A DNA stretch of 64,000 bases from an uncultured Oscillospiraceae bacterium (lineage in GTDB: Bacteria; Bacillota; Clostridia; Oscillospirales; Ruminococcaceae). Location: positions 49,029 to 113,028 of the forward strand of contig CAKSPH010000003.1 in assembly GCA_934481355.1 (NCBI GenBank), given 5' to 3'. Made by a program: the position numbers and the translations under genes. Below the pieces are notes generated by a model. The model saw nothing but the letters and a program-made list of their open reading frames with translations. It was not told where the DNA came from and did no database searches. Positions 57,478 to 64,000 of the stretch are shown piece by piece (positions within the stretch are counted from its first letter, which is position 1; each line of letters starts with the position of its first letter).

Positions 57478-57912
57478 ATGAAACTTGTAATACAGCGCTG
57501 CGAAAGCGCGGACGTAAAGGTAGACGGAAAGACAATAGGCGAGATAGGAAAGGGCTTCCTGGTGCTTCTCGGGGTAGGGCAGGAGGATACCGAAGCCGAC
57601 TGCGACAGGCTGGCGGCTAAGATGATAGGGCTGCGTATATTCTCGGACGAGAACGACAGGATAAACCTTTCGCTTAAGGACGTGGGCGGCTCGCTGCTTA
57701 TAATCTCGCAGTTCACGCTGTACGCGGACACCCGAAAGGGGCATCGTCCGAATTTCCTTATGGCAAAGGAGCCGGGGGAAGCCAAGCGGCTGTACGAGTA
57801 CTTTACCGAGGTATGCCGCCGGGAGATACCGAACGTACAGACCGGGGAATTCGGCGCGGATATGAAGGTCAGCCTTGTAAACGACGGGCCGTTCACGATA
57901 ATTCTTGAATGA
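57478..57912 (+). CDS. dtd: D-aminoacyl-tRNA deacylase
   Basis: A 144-residue enzyme that removes D-amino acids from mischarged tRNA. It starts KLVIQRCESADVKVDGKTIG and has SLLIISQFTLYADTRKGHRP (with the catalytic-pocket SQFTL) and the C-terminal VSLVNDGPFTIILE (GP motif variant). Normal family length. GGAGG precedes the ATG by 7 bases. It may also be reached by read-through from the uvrX-yolD transcript. Confidence 0.96.
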   Translation: MKLVIQRCESADVKVDGKTIGEIGKGFLVLLGVGQEDTEADCDRLAAKMIGLRIFSDENDRINLSLKDVGGSLLIISQFTLYADTRKGHRPNFLMAKEPGEAKRLYEYFTEVCRREIPNVQTGEFGADMKVSLVNDGPFTIILE

Positions 57913-57928
57913 ACCGGAGGAAAAATCC

Positions 57929-57988
57929 ATGAACATGACGTGGAATGCATACAAATACACTACGGATATAAATACGGCGAGGGAGTAA
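57929..57988 (+). other. Very short open frame with a strong ribosome binding site
   Basis: GGAGG followed 8 bases later by an ATG opens a 19-codon frame (MNMTWNAYKYTTDINTARE). It lies 16 bases after dtd and runs into the antisense MarR-like remnant. It may be the start of a deleted gene rather than a functional peptide. Confidence 0.3.
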
Positions 57989-58097
57989 TGGAGCTTCTGC
58001 CGCTGAGCCGCAGGAAATAGAGCGTCCACATTGCGCTGTATATCTCGTCCTGCTCTTTACAGAGCACGTTGAATTGTTCCATGATTATTTCCGGCAT
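57960..58097 (-). pseudogene. N-terminal remnant of a MarR-family regulator gene
   Basis: A 45-codon minus-strand frame with GGAGAGAG before its ATG (58097). Residues 7-20 read EQFNVLCKEQDEIY, the typical N-terminus of clostridial MarR-type regulators, and AMWTLYFL matches the following helix. It then departs from the family and stops at 57960, so the DNA-binding domain is missing. I read it as a decayed gene. Confidence 0.45.
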
Positions 58098-58288
58098 GAT
58101 CTCTCTCCGTTGTCTGAAAGCGGACTTTTTCTGTTATAGTCCGACTTAGGATATTTGGCAATGGGTTTCATGAAAAATATGTTGACGCTGTATTTTGTGC
58201 CCGACTTGACTTAATCCAAATTATGTGTTACAATATTATACGGTGAAATTATCAATAAAAATAAATCCTATGGTTTGGGAGGGAGAAA
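58098..58288. other. Intergenic segment between the remnant and the small membrane protein gene
   Basis: Apart from the promoter at 58206-58234 I see no gene or structure here. Together with 57913-58097 it makes a 376-base stretch without an intact gene of normal size. Confidence 0.6.
58206..58234 (+). promoter_or_regulatory. Promoter of the small membrane protein gene
   Basis: -35 TTGACT (58206-58211), a 17-base spacer, -10 TACAAT (58229-58234). Confidence 0.72.
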
Positions 58289-58702
58289 ATGCTTTCAATC
58301 ATTATCAAGCTTATAATTTCAATCGGACTGCCGTCTATCATGGTGGCATCACTGAGCAGAACAGACCCGAAGTACGATATTATCAATAATCCATCACGCG
58401 AGCTGATATTATTGTTCATACTGTTTGTGCTGGCTATCTATTTGGCTTGCTTTATGATACAGCTTTTTGTGCGGCTTACGAACAGCGTTATCGTTGGATT
58501 CTTTACCGGAGGGTTTGTCGGAACATTTATCTGGTGCGGCGGCTGCATAGTCATAATGTTGATATTCTGGCTGTTTGGAGTGAGTCCCGATATGTTCACT
58601 GACGATTATCCGGACAACCAGTGCCTTGCGGTTACGATCATGGACGCACTGCTGCTGATTCCTCTGGGAATAGACATCGGACGGGTGATAAAGTACAGAT
58701 AA
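58289..58702 (+). CDS. Small membrane protein of unknown function, AT-rich
   Basis: A 137-residue protein with four hydrophobic segments: the N-terminal LSIIIKLIISIGLPSIMVAS, ELILLFILFVLAIYLACFMI, a Gly-rich VIVGFFTGGFVGTFIWCGGC and a last segment around DALLLIPLGIDIG. I do not recognise the family. GGGAGGGAG precedes the ATG. It has its own promoter and terminator. Codon use is AT-richer than that of its neighbours, and remnants lie on both sides, so it may be part of an acquired or rearranged patch. Confidence 0.7.
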   Translation: MLSIIIKLIISIGLPSIMVASLSRTDPKYDIINNPSRELILLFILFVLAIYLACFMIQLFVRLTNSVIVGFFTGGFVGTFIWCGGCIVIMLIFWLFGVSPDMFTDDYPDNQCLAVTIMDALLLIPLGIDIGRVIKYR

Positions 58703-58707
58703 AAACG

Positions 58708-58744
58708 AGGGGTTCTGTAAACGCTTGCAGAGCCCCTTTTGGTT
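58708..58744 (+). terminator. Terminator of the small membrane protein gene
   Basis: AGGGGTTCTG (58708-58717) pairs, with one G-T pair, with CAGAGCCCCT (58728-58737), then TTTGGTTTG. Confidence 0.8.
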
Positions 58745-58772
58745 TGTCAAAGATTTTAAACACGATAATTAG

Positions 58773-58844
58773 AAAGAAATTCAACAGGAGATATCCACCC
58801 CGGAGGACGCATTGGACGATTATCAGAGCGAGATGGTCTATTAA
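58773..58844 (+). other. Possible C-terminal coding remnant
   Basis: An open frame from just after a TAG (58770-58772) to TAA (58842-58844) encodes 23 residues, including QQEISTPEDALDDYQSEMVY, with a protein-like composition but no start codon. It looks like the tail of a lost gene. The rest of 58745-59018 is AT-rich, with a weak promoter for yfmF (TGGAAA 58955-58960, TATACT 58978-58983). Confidence 0.3.
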
Positions 58845-59018
58845 CAGTTTCTTTCATTTGAATACTGTGTGGTAACTTTTATTTTATGGAACCGCTGATT
58901 AGTCGGTATGCGCCCCGAAAGTAATCTTTTCTGCTAATTTTCACAGAAAGGTACTGGAAAAAAAGCGCGATATGTGCTATACTATATCAGTATAGATTTA
59001 TAGCAGATTATAAAGGAG

Positions 59019-60290
59019 ATGTTTGAAATACTGGACAGAAAACAGCTTTCCGACGGGATATTCTTTTCGCGGATAACCGACGGGCGCTTCAAAACCAACC
59101 GTATATCTATAACCTTTTACACAGATTTCATCAGCGGCACCCGGTCTGACTACGCGATAATCCCGTATATCCTGACCGACAGCTGCCGTAAATATCCGAA
59201 CCTCACAAGGCTCACCGAGAAATACTCCGACCTGTACGGCGCTTCGCTTTCGGACAACCTCGGCTGCGAGTTTGATTCCCGGAGCATGACTTTCAGCATA
59301 AGCTTCATTGACGACCGCTACACGCTGTACGGCGAAAAGCTGGAGCAGGAGTGCTGCGGCCTGCTGCTCGACTGTATCCTCGACCCGAAGCTTGAAAACG
59401 GCGCGTTTGAGTCCGCACAGGTGGATATTATGCGGCAGGAGCTTATTGACGCTATTATGAGTGTAAAGGGCGACAAGCGGCTGTTTGCGGCGCAGCAGGG
59501 CGGAAAGGCGGCATACAGGGGCGAACCCTGCGGGCTCCCGGTAAACGGCACCGTTGAGGAGGCAAAGGCGGTGACCGCTCAGTCCGCGTATGCGGCTTAC
59601 CTTAATATGCTGGAGCACGCGCACATCGAGGTTTTCGCGGCGGGATGCAGCGATTTCACCCAGAGCGAAGCGCTCATGGCTGAGCGGCTCGGGGGTCTGA
59701 AGCGCGGGAATATAGTAGCTCCGGCGGCGAAGCCAAGCCCGCTCAAGGAGGACGTTTTCCGCACCGGAGATAAGATAAGGATGCAGCAGGCTATCCTGCG
59801 TATGTACTTCAAGGCTCCGCAGATAAACGACCGCTTTGCGAGCGTGCTGCTGACCCAGATACTCGGCGGAATGACAACCTCCCGCTTCTTCACCAACATT
59901 CGCGAGAAGCAGTCGCTGTGCTATTACTGCGCCAGCGCTTCCAGCAGGTTCAAGAAAACGCTCACCGTATATGCCGGCGTTGACCCGGCGAATATCGCCA
60001 GGACAGAGCGCGCGGTAATGTCCGAATTCATGAACATCAGCATGATGGGAGTCACCAGGGAGGAGCTGGAGCACGCCAGGCTTGACGCCATCGAGAGCGT
60101 GCGCGGGGTGTACGATTCTGCGGCGGCGATATCCGCATGGTATTCCACGCAGATAACCGACCCGGAGTTCATTACGCCGGAGCAGTTCATCGAAAACATA
60201 CAGCAGGTGACAGCGGACCGTGTGATGAAGGTCTGCCGTATGTACTGTCTAGATACAGTCTACACCCTGACCCCCGAGGAGGCGAAGTAA
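59019..60290 (+). CDS. yfmF: M16-family peptidase-like protein YfmF
   Basis: A 423-residue pitrilysin-like protein. Its first half lacks the HxxEH zinc motif (the equivalent place reads YILTDSCRKYPNLTRLTEKY), as in the inactive partner of two-subunit M16 peptidases. QILGGMTTSRFFTNIREKQS with LCYYCAS in the second half is the conserved R-Y region. The YfmF/YfmH pair is linked to EF-P modification in Bacillus. The AAGGAG at 59013-59018 directly abuts the ATG at 59019, too close for normal initiation, so the exact start is uncertain. The TAA shares one base with the yfmH ATG. Confidence 0.88.
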   Translation: MFEILDRKQLSDGIFFSRITDGRFKTNRISITFYTDFISGTRSDYAIIPYILTDSCRKYPNLTRLTEKYSDLYGASLSDNLGCEFDSRSMTFSISFIDDRYTLYGEKLEQECCGLLLDCILDPKLENGAFESAQVDIMRQELIDAIMSVKGDKRLFAAQQGGKAAYRGEPCGLPVNGTVEEAKAVTAQSAYAAYLNMLEHAHIEVFAAGCSDFTQSEALMAERLGGLKRGNIVAPAAKPSPLKEDVFRTGDKIRMQQAILRMYFKAPQINDRFASVLLTQILGGMTTSRFFTNIREKQSLCYYCASASSRFKKTLTVYAGVDPANIARTERAVMSEFMNISMMGVTREELEHARLDAIESVRGVYDSAAAISAWYSTQITDPEFITPEQFIENIQQVTADRVMKVCRMYCLDTVYTLTPEEAK

Positions 60291-61561
60291 TGCTGGAGGA
60301 GATAACGAGCGCAGGGCTCGGCGAGAAATACTACAAATATACCCACAGCAGCGGAGTTACCGTGCTGCTGTACCCGATGAAGGGATATTCCACGGTGACC
60401 GCGCAGTTTTCCGTGAAATTCGGCTCGATAGACAACTGTTACAGCATTGATGGCGGAGCCCCGGTGCATATCCCGGACGGCACCGCGCACTACCTTGAGC
60501 ACAAGCTGTTCGAGGCTCCCGAAAAGGAGGCTTTCGCGAGATTCGCGGAGACCGGCGCCTCCTGCAACGCGGGTACATCCTACGACAGCACGAGGTATTA
60601 TTTCAGCTGCTCTGAGAATTTCGAGAAGAATCTGGAGATACTGCTGGATTTCGTACAGCACCCCTATTTCACGCCTGAGAACGTCGAGAAGGAGCGCGGG
60701 ATAATCACGCAGGAGATAACCATGTATCTCGACAATCCCGGCTGGCGCGTCTGCATGGAGCTGTACAAGGGTATGTTCAGCAGGAACCCCGTGCAGAAGG
60801 ACATCGCGGGCAGTCCGGAGAGCATCGCGCTCATCACGGACAAGCTGCTGTACGACGTATACACCGCATTCTACGACCCGTCCAATATGTACCTGTGCAT
60901 AGCGGGAGGATTCGACCTTGAAAGCGCCGTGGAGGTCTGCGAGCGCTGCCTGCTTCCCAGAAGCGCGCAGAACGTGGTCTCCATCATGGAGCAGGAGCCG
61001 CCGGAGGTGGTTTCCCGCCGCGTACAGACCGCAATGCCGCTTGGCAAGACGAATTTCGCGCTGGGCTTCAAAATGCCCGCGTATTCCGGCAGGGATATGA
61101 CCGAGGAATACATCTACCACACGCTGATGAACGACACCTCTGTCGGCGCAAGTACGGAGTTTTACCGGGCAATGCGCGACAAGGGACTGATAAACGAGAC
61201 GTTTGAAAGCAGCATTATGATGGGCAGGGGCTTCTTCATTCCCGGAATATACGGCGAATCTGACGAGCCTGACCGCGTTGCCGGGGCAGTCTGCGCGGAG
61301 TACCGCCGCCTGAAGGGCTGCCCGCCGTCCGAGGAGGCGTTCCTGCGGGCGAAGAAGTATCTTTACGGCGACAGCGTGCGCTCCTACAACAACGTGGAGA
61401 GCGTGGCGCAGAACCTGTCAGACGCGGCGCTCACGGGCACTTCTGCATTCGATTACGCGGAGCTTGCGGCTGCGGCTGATTACGAGGGAATGCTGAAACG
61501 GCTCAGCGGCTTTGACGAGAACAGCTGCTGCCTGTCCGTTATAGTTCCAACGGAGGATTGA
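60290..61561 (+). CDS. yfmH: M16-family zinc peptidase YfmH
   Basis: A 423-residue active-type M16 peptidase. The zinc motif is GTAHYLEHKLFEAPEKEAF (HxxEH) with the third ligand Glu in ERGIITQEITMYLDNP. The start overlaps the yfmF stop by one base (TAATG), so the two subunits should be made together. lgt follows one base after its stop. The two-subunit layout with an inactive partner is that of mitochondrial-processing-peptidase-like bacterial enzymes. Confidence 0.92.
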   Translation: MLEEITSAGLGEKYYKYTHSSGVTVLLYPMKGYSTVTAQFSVKFGSIDNCYSIDGGAPVHIPDGTAHYLEHKLFEAPEKEAFARFAETGASCNAGTSYDSTRYYFSCSENFEKNLEILLDFVQHPYFTPENVEKERGIITQEITMYLDNPGWRVCMELYKGMFSRNPVQKDIAGSPESIALITDKLLYDVYTAFYDPSNMYLCIAGGFDLESAVEVCERCLLPRSAQNVVSIMEQEPPEVVSRRVQTAMPLGKTNFALGFKMPAYSGRDMTEEYIYHTLMNDTSVGASTEFYRAMRDKGLINETFESSIMMGRGFFIPGIYGESDEPDRVAGAVCAEYRRLKGCPPSEEAFLRAKKYLYGDSVRSYNNVESVAQNLSDAALTGTSAFDYAELAAAADYEGMLKRLSGFDENSCCLSVIVPTED

Positions 61562-61562
61562 T

Positions 61563-62726
61563 ATGTTGACATCACTTATTACTGCTGCCTCCGCCTTTCC
61601 GGAGGTGGAGCTGACTTTCCCGAACCTGTTCGGCGGTTTCACGATAAGCTACCGTCAGGGCTTTGAGCTTTTCGGGATAAAGATATACTGGTACGGCGTG
61701 CTGATAACGATAGGCGTTATCCTCGCGTACCTCTACGCGAACAAGCGCGCCGGGAGCTTCGGAATAAACAAGGACAGAATGTTCGATGTGGTTTTCGCGG
61801 CGCTTATCGGCGGATTTCTCGGCGCGAGAATTTATTACTGCGTATTCCAGACGCTTGACCCGAACGGCATAAACTACGATTTTGTCACGACCTTCACGAC
61901 CATACGCGACGGCGGTCTTGCGATATACGGCGGCGTTATCGGCGGATTCCTGTGCGGGTTCATCGCCTGCAGGATACGCAGGGTGAATTTCCGGGCGATG
62001 GCTGACCTTGCGTCCCTCGGATTCCTGATAGGCCAGACGATAGGCAGATGGGGCAACTTCATCAATCAGGAGGCCTTCGGCGCGCAGTGCGCGGACGACT
62101 GGCTCTTCGGCATGACCAGCGTGGACATAATCGCGAGGGATCATCTCGAAGCGGGCGCGCTGGTTCATCCGTGCTTCCTGTATGAGAGCGTGTGGTGCCT
62201 TGTGGGATTCATTGCGCTGCATTTCTACTCGAAGAAGCTCCGCACCTTTGACGGCGAGATAATGCTGATGTACCTTGCGTGGTACGGCCTTGGCAGGGCA
62301 TGGATAGAGGGGCTCCGTACCGACAGCCTTATGGCTGGCGAGCTGAGGATCTCTCAGGTGGTCGCGGCGGTATGCTTCGTTGCCTGCACCGTTATGGTCA
62401 TCGTGTTCAAGATACTTACCGAGAAGAAGCACATTCCGCTTTACGTCAACACAGACGCCTGCCGCGAGCTTGCAGAGGCGGACGCAGCGGCAGAGGCTGA
62501 GCGGCTCCGCAAAAAGAAAGAGAAGAAGTCCGGGCAGTCGGCTCCCAGCATTCTTGCGGAGGGTGCAGAGAACATAACCCTTGACGAAGAGTCCGCAGCG
62601 GAGGACGGCGCCGCAGGGCAGAAGGAAGCTCCCGCGGAAGAAAGCGCCGGGACTATCGCGGAGGAAACAGAAGATACACACAACGAGGAAAGCGAGGAAA
62701 ATTCTGATGGCAGCACAGATAATTGA
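61563..62726 (+). CDS. lgt: Prolipoprotein diacylglyceryl transferase with an extended acidic tail
   Basis: Lgt transfers diacylglycerol to the lipobox cysteine of prolipoproteins at the membrane. The 387-residue protein has seven membrane helices, the segment RDGGLAIYGGVIGGFLCGFI and the signature GQTIGRWGNFINQEAFG (GRxGNFxNxExxG), with the YESVWCLVGF loop. The core ends near 295. The last 90 residues are an Ala/Glu/Lys-rich charged tail (AEAERLRKKKEKKSGQ, then EESAAEDGAAGQKEA), not needed for catalysis. The 3' end overlaps the folD start by 20 bases. The start at 61563 follows GGAGG. Confidence 0.95.
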   Translation: MLTSLITAASAFPEVELTFPNLFGGFTISYRQGFELFGIKIYWYGVLITIGVILAYLYANKRAGSFGINKDRMFDVVFAALIGGFLGARIYYCVFQTLDPNGINYDFVTTFTTIRDGGLAIYGGVIGGFLCGFIACRIRRVNFRAMADLASLGFLIGQTIGRWGNFINQEAFGAQCADDWLFGMTSVDIIARDHLEAGALVHPCFLYESVWCLVGFIALHFYSKKLRTFDGEIMLMYLAWYGLGRAWIEGLRTDSLMAGELRISQVVAAVCFVACTVMVIVFKILTEKKHIPLYVNTDACRELAEADAAAEAERLRKKKEKKSGQSAPSILAEGAENITLDEESAAEDGAAGQKEAPAEESAGTIAEETEDTHNEESEENSDGSTDN

Positions 62727-63549
62727 CGGAAAGGCAGTATCCGCAAAGGTAAAGGAAGAGGTACGCCGGGAGATAGAGCGCGAGGGTCTGGACGTAGGAC
62801 TTGCGGTAGTTATCGTAGGCGACGATCCCGCCAGCCGCGTATATGTCAACAACAAGAAAAAGGCGTGCGAGGTCTGCGGGATAAAGAGCTACGAATACGC
62901 GCTTCCCGCCGAGACCACCGAGGAGCAGCTCATGGAGCTAATCGACACGCTCAATGCGGACGAAAAGGTCAACGGAATACTGGTACAGCTCCCGCTGCCG
63001 AAGCACCTCAACGAGGAGGCGGTCATCGCGCGTATTTCCCCGCTGAAGGACGTTGACGCGTTTTCCGCTTCCAATGTCGGAAAGATAATGATAGGAAATT
63101 ATGCGTTCCTGCCCTGCACTCCGGCGGGCTGTATGGAGCTTATCCACAGCACCGGAGTTGACGTTTCAGGCAAGGAGTGCGTGGTTATCGGGCGCTCCAA
63201 CATCGTTGGAAAGCCCATGGCAATGCTGCTTCTCCATGAGAATGGAACGGTGACTATATGCCACTCCCACACAAAGGACTTGAAGCAGGTCTGCGCCCGC
63301 GCGGATATTCTGGTGGCGGCTGTCGGCAGACCTGGATTCGTTACCGGCGACATGGTGAAGCCCGGCGCGGTAGTCATCGACGTTGGAATCAACCGCAGCG
63401 CTGACGGAAAGCTCTGCGGCGACTGCGTATTCGACGAGTGCGCGGAGAAGGCTTCCTGGATAACTCCGGTGCCCGGCGGCGTTGGCCCCATGACCATTGC
63501 CATGCTGATGAAGAACACCGTTATGGCTAAGCGTATCCAGAGCAGATGA
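62707..63549 (+). CDS. folD: Methylenetetrahydrofolate dehydrogenase/cyclohydrolase FolD
   Basis: A 280-residue bifunctional enzyme of one-carbon metabolism (5,10-methylene-THF to 10-formyl-THF). It has the catalytic Lys in ASRVYVNNKKKACEVCGI, ILVQLPLPKHLNE, the NADP fold CVVIGRSNIVGKPMAMLL and the C-terminal ITPVPGGVGPMTIAMLMKNT. The start at 62707 gives the standard N-terminus (MAAQIIDGKAVSAKVKEEV) and overlaps lgt by 20 bases. The TGA overlaps the ATG of the next small gene. Confidence 0.97.
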   Translation: MAAQIIDGKAVSAKVKEEVRREIEREGLDVGLAVVIVGDDPASRVYVNNKKKACEVCGIKSYEYALPAETTEEQLMELIDTLNADEKVNGILVQLPLPKHLNEEAVIARISPLKDVDAFSASNVGKIMIGNYAFLPCTPAGCMELIHSTGVDVSGKECVVIGRSNIVGKPMAMLLLHENGTVTICHSHTKDLKQVCARADILVAAVGRPGFVTGDMVKPGAVVIDVGINRSADGKLCGDCVFDECAEKASWITPVPGGVGPMTIAMLMKNTVMAKRIQSR

Positions 63550-63719
63550 GAAATCAGGCAAGGCCGTTTCTCAGGAACGCGGTGATTATGACCATCGCGG
63601 CGGCTGTTATCGCCCTGCTGATGAATTCGTGGGGAGCCGTTCAGGTAATCATAGTGATACTGGTCGCCCTGCTTGCGGCAGGGCAGTGGGCGCTGTATTT
63701 CTACATGAGAAGGCATTGA
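63546..63719 (+). CDS. 57-aa membrane protein coupled to folD
   Basis: A short gene whose ATG (63546-63548) overlaps the folD TGA (ATGA). The 57-residue product has a basic start (RNQARPFLRN) and two membrane helices (AVIMTIAAAVIALLMNSWG and VQVIIVILVALLAAGQWALY), ending YMRRH. I do not recognise it. Translational coupling and a clean hydrophobic pattern make it a likely real gene. Confidence 0.6.
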   Translation: MRNQARPFLRNAVIMTIAAAVIALLMNSWGAVQVIIVILVALLAAGQWALYFYMRRH

Positions 63720-63724
63720 AATAA

Positions 63725-63769
63725 GTTCACCTCTAAAAACCGGGACACGAGCAGATTTCGTCCATGACC
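63725..63769 (+). repeat. Interspersed repeat, left end and degenerate centre (copy g)
   Basis: GTTCACCTCTAAAAACC (63725-63741) is followed by a CGAGCAGATTT stretch also present in copy b, and by TCCATGACC in the place of the right end. It is a decayed relative of the short copy b type. Confidence 0.65.
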
Positions 63770-63789
63770 TATATCAGATTCCAGATGTT

Positions 63790-63847
63790 ATACTAATTCC
63801 ATATTCACATAATATGCGCAACTGAAATGTGGTTCTGAAATTAGTAT
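63790..63847. repeat. 58-bp inverted-repeat segment
   Basis: ATACTAATTC (63790-63799) opposes GAAATTAGTAT (63837-63847), giving inverted ends around an AT-rich centre. It may be a further small element or a decayed end of one. Confidence 0.4.
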
Positions 63848-63923
63848 CAACCGCAGCGTTTTCTGCCGTAGGCGGATAATGCGTTTACTGTATTATTCAA
63901 GGTTTGACAACTAAGCAGATGAT

Positions 63924-63977
63924 GAATAAGGAGCGAAGCGACGTTTCTTGGAATAAGGAGCGAAGCGACGTTTCTTG
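63924..63977 (+). repeat. Tandem duplication of a 27-bp unit
   Basis: Two identical 27-base units, 63924-63950 and 63951-63977, each containing GGAGCGAAGCGACGTTTC. There is no coding frame. More copies may lie beyond the right edge. Confidence 0.9.
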
Positions 63978-64000
63978 GTAAGTCATAGAAATCTGCCGTG

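Noticed and set aside
63924-63977. CRISPR array
   Set aside because: The two 27-base units are directly adjacent with no spacer, and there are no cas genes.

Overview
The window reads as one chromosomal segment of a low-to-medium GC Gram-positive anaerobe of the class Clostridia, most likely an Oscillospirales/Ruminococcaceae-type gut or rumen bacterium. The basis is gene content and order: a dnaX-ybaB-recR cluster, rpsB-tsf, a YlmC/YmxH PRC-barrel protein, class B sortases, a SpoIID-domain surface protein, the YfmF/YfmH peptidase pair, CsoR/CopA, SAM-I and FMN riboswitches, AAGGAGG-type ribosome binding sites and TTGACA-17-TATAAT promoters. The species cannot be named from the sequence. Genes are mostly GC-rich and intergenic DNA is AT-rich. 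A few genes (25439-27010, 45216-45743, 58289-58702) are visibly AT-richer and may have been acquired.

Layout. 1-4843: dnaX end, ybaB, comEC, recR, a MATE exporter. 4891-8516: pyruvate kinase (-), a structured intergenic region, then metK under a SAM-I riboswitch. 8614-14524: a small DUF4870-type membrane protein and a four-gene minus-strand operon (PHP phosphoesterase; PRTase/TRSP/StiP/PELOTA fusion; HAD phosphatase; HemZ), then ylmC. 14700-16451: rpsB and tsf. 16582-21227: a lipid-linked sugar transfer set (GT2 polyprenyl-phosphate glycosyltransferase facing GT39-like, UDP-galactopyranose-mutase-like and GtrA genes). 21371-22869: FMN riboswitch, ribU, DUF5662. 22903-27357: GH25 lysozyme, truncated polysaccharide deacetylase, AT-rich membrane protein, tRNA-Tyr and tRNA-Thr. 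27395-32159: YaaL-like, TraB/GumN lipoprotein, histidine phosphatase, XRE regulator, Wzx-type flippase. 32312-36480: tadA, a large P-type-ATPase-like protein without its catalytic Asp, rlmB. 36680-40762: copper module csoR-copA(-copZ), then a VanY-type carboxypeptidase. 41027-45743: CobU-like protein, pilT, uridine kinase, GNAT, FliB-like, RDD. 46092-53809: a close-packed plus-strand run of nifS, thiI, cinA, three sortase B genes and a SpoIID-domain protein. 53938-55628: azlC-azlD and folA (-). 55851-57912: UvrX-type polymerase with YolD partner, and dtd. 57913-58844: remnants and a small membrane protein. 59019-63719: yfmF-yfmH-lgt-folD and a 57-aa membrane protein. 63720-64000: repeats.

Most notable observations: (i) a family of small interspersed inverted-repeat elements ending in GGTCACCTCTAAAAACC, with seven full or partial copies in intergenic DNA; (ii) the P-type-ATPase-like pseudoenzyme with a 425-residue charged N-terminus; (iii) three tandem class B sortases sharing a cytosolic juxtamembrane motif; (iv) a fused PRTase-TRSP-StiP-PELOTA protein of the Ter-associated metabolite pathway, here with PHP, HAD and HemZ but no ter genes; (v) an in-frame CopA-CopZ fusion with a perfect internal Shine-Dalgarno that could also give free CopZ; (vi) a shared beta-repeat module in two otherwise unrelated wall hydrolases; (vii) a structured non-coding region between pyk and the metK riboswitch. 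All functional statements come from reading motifs; no database search was run.
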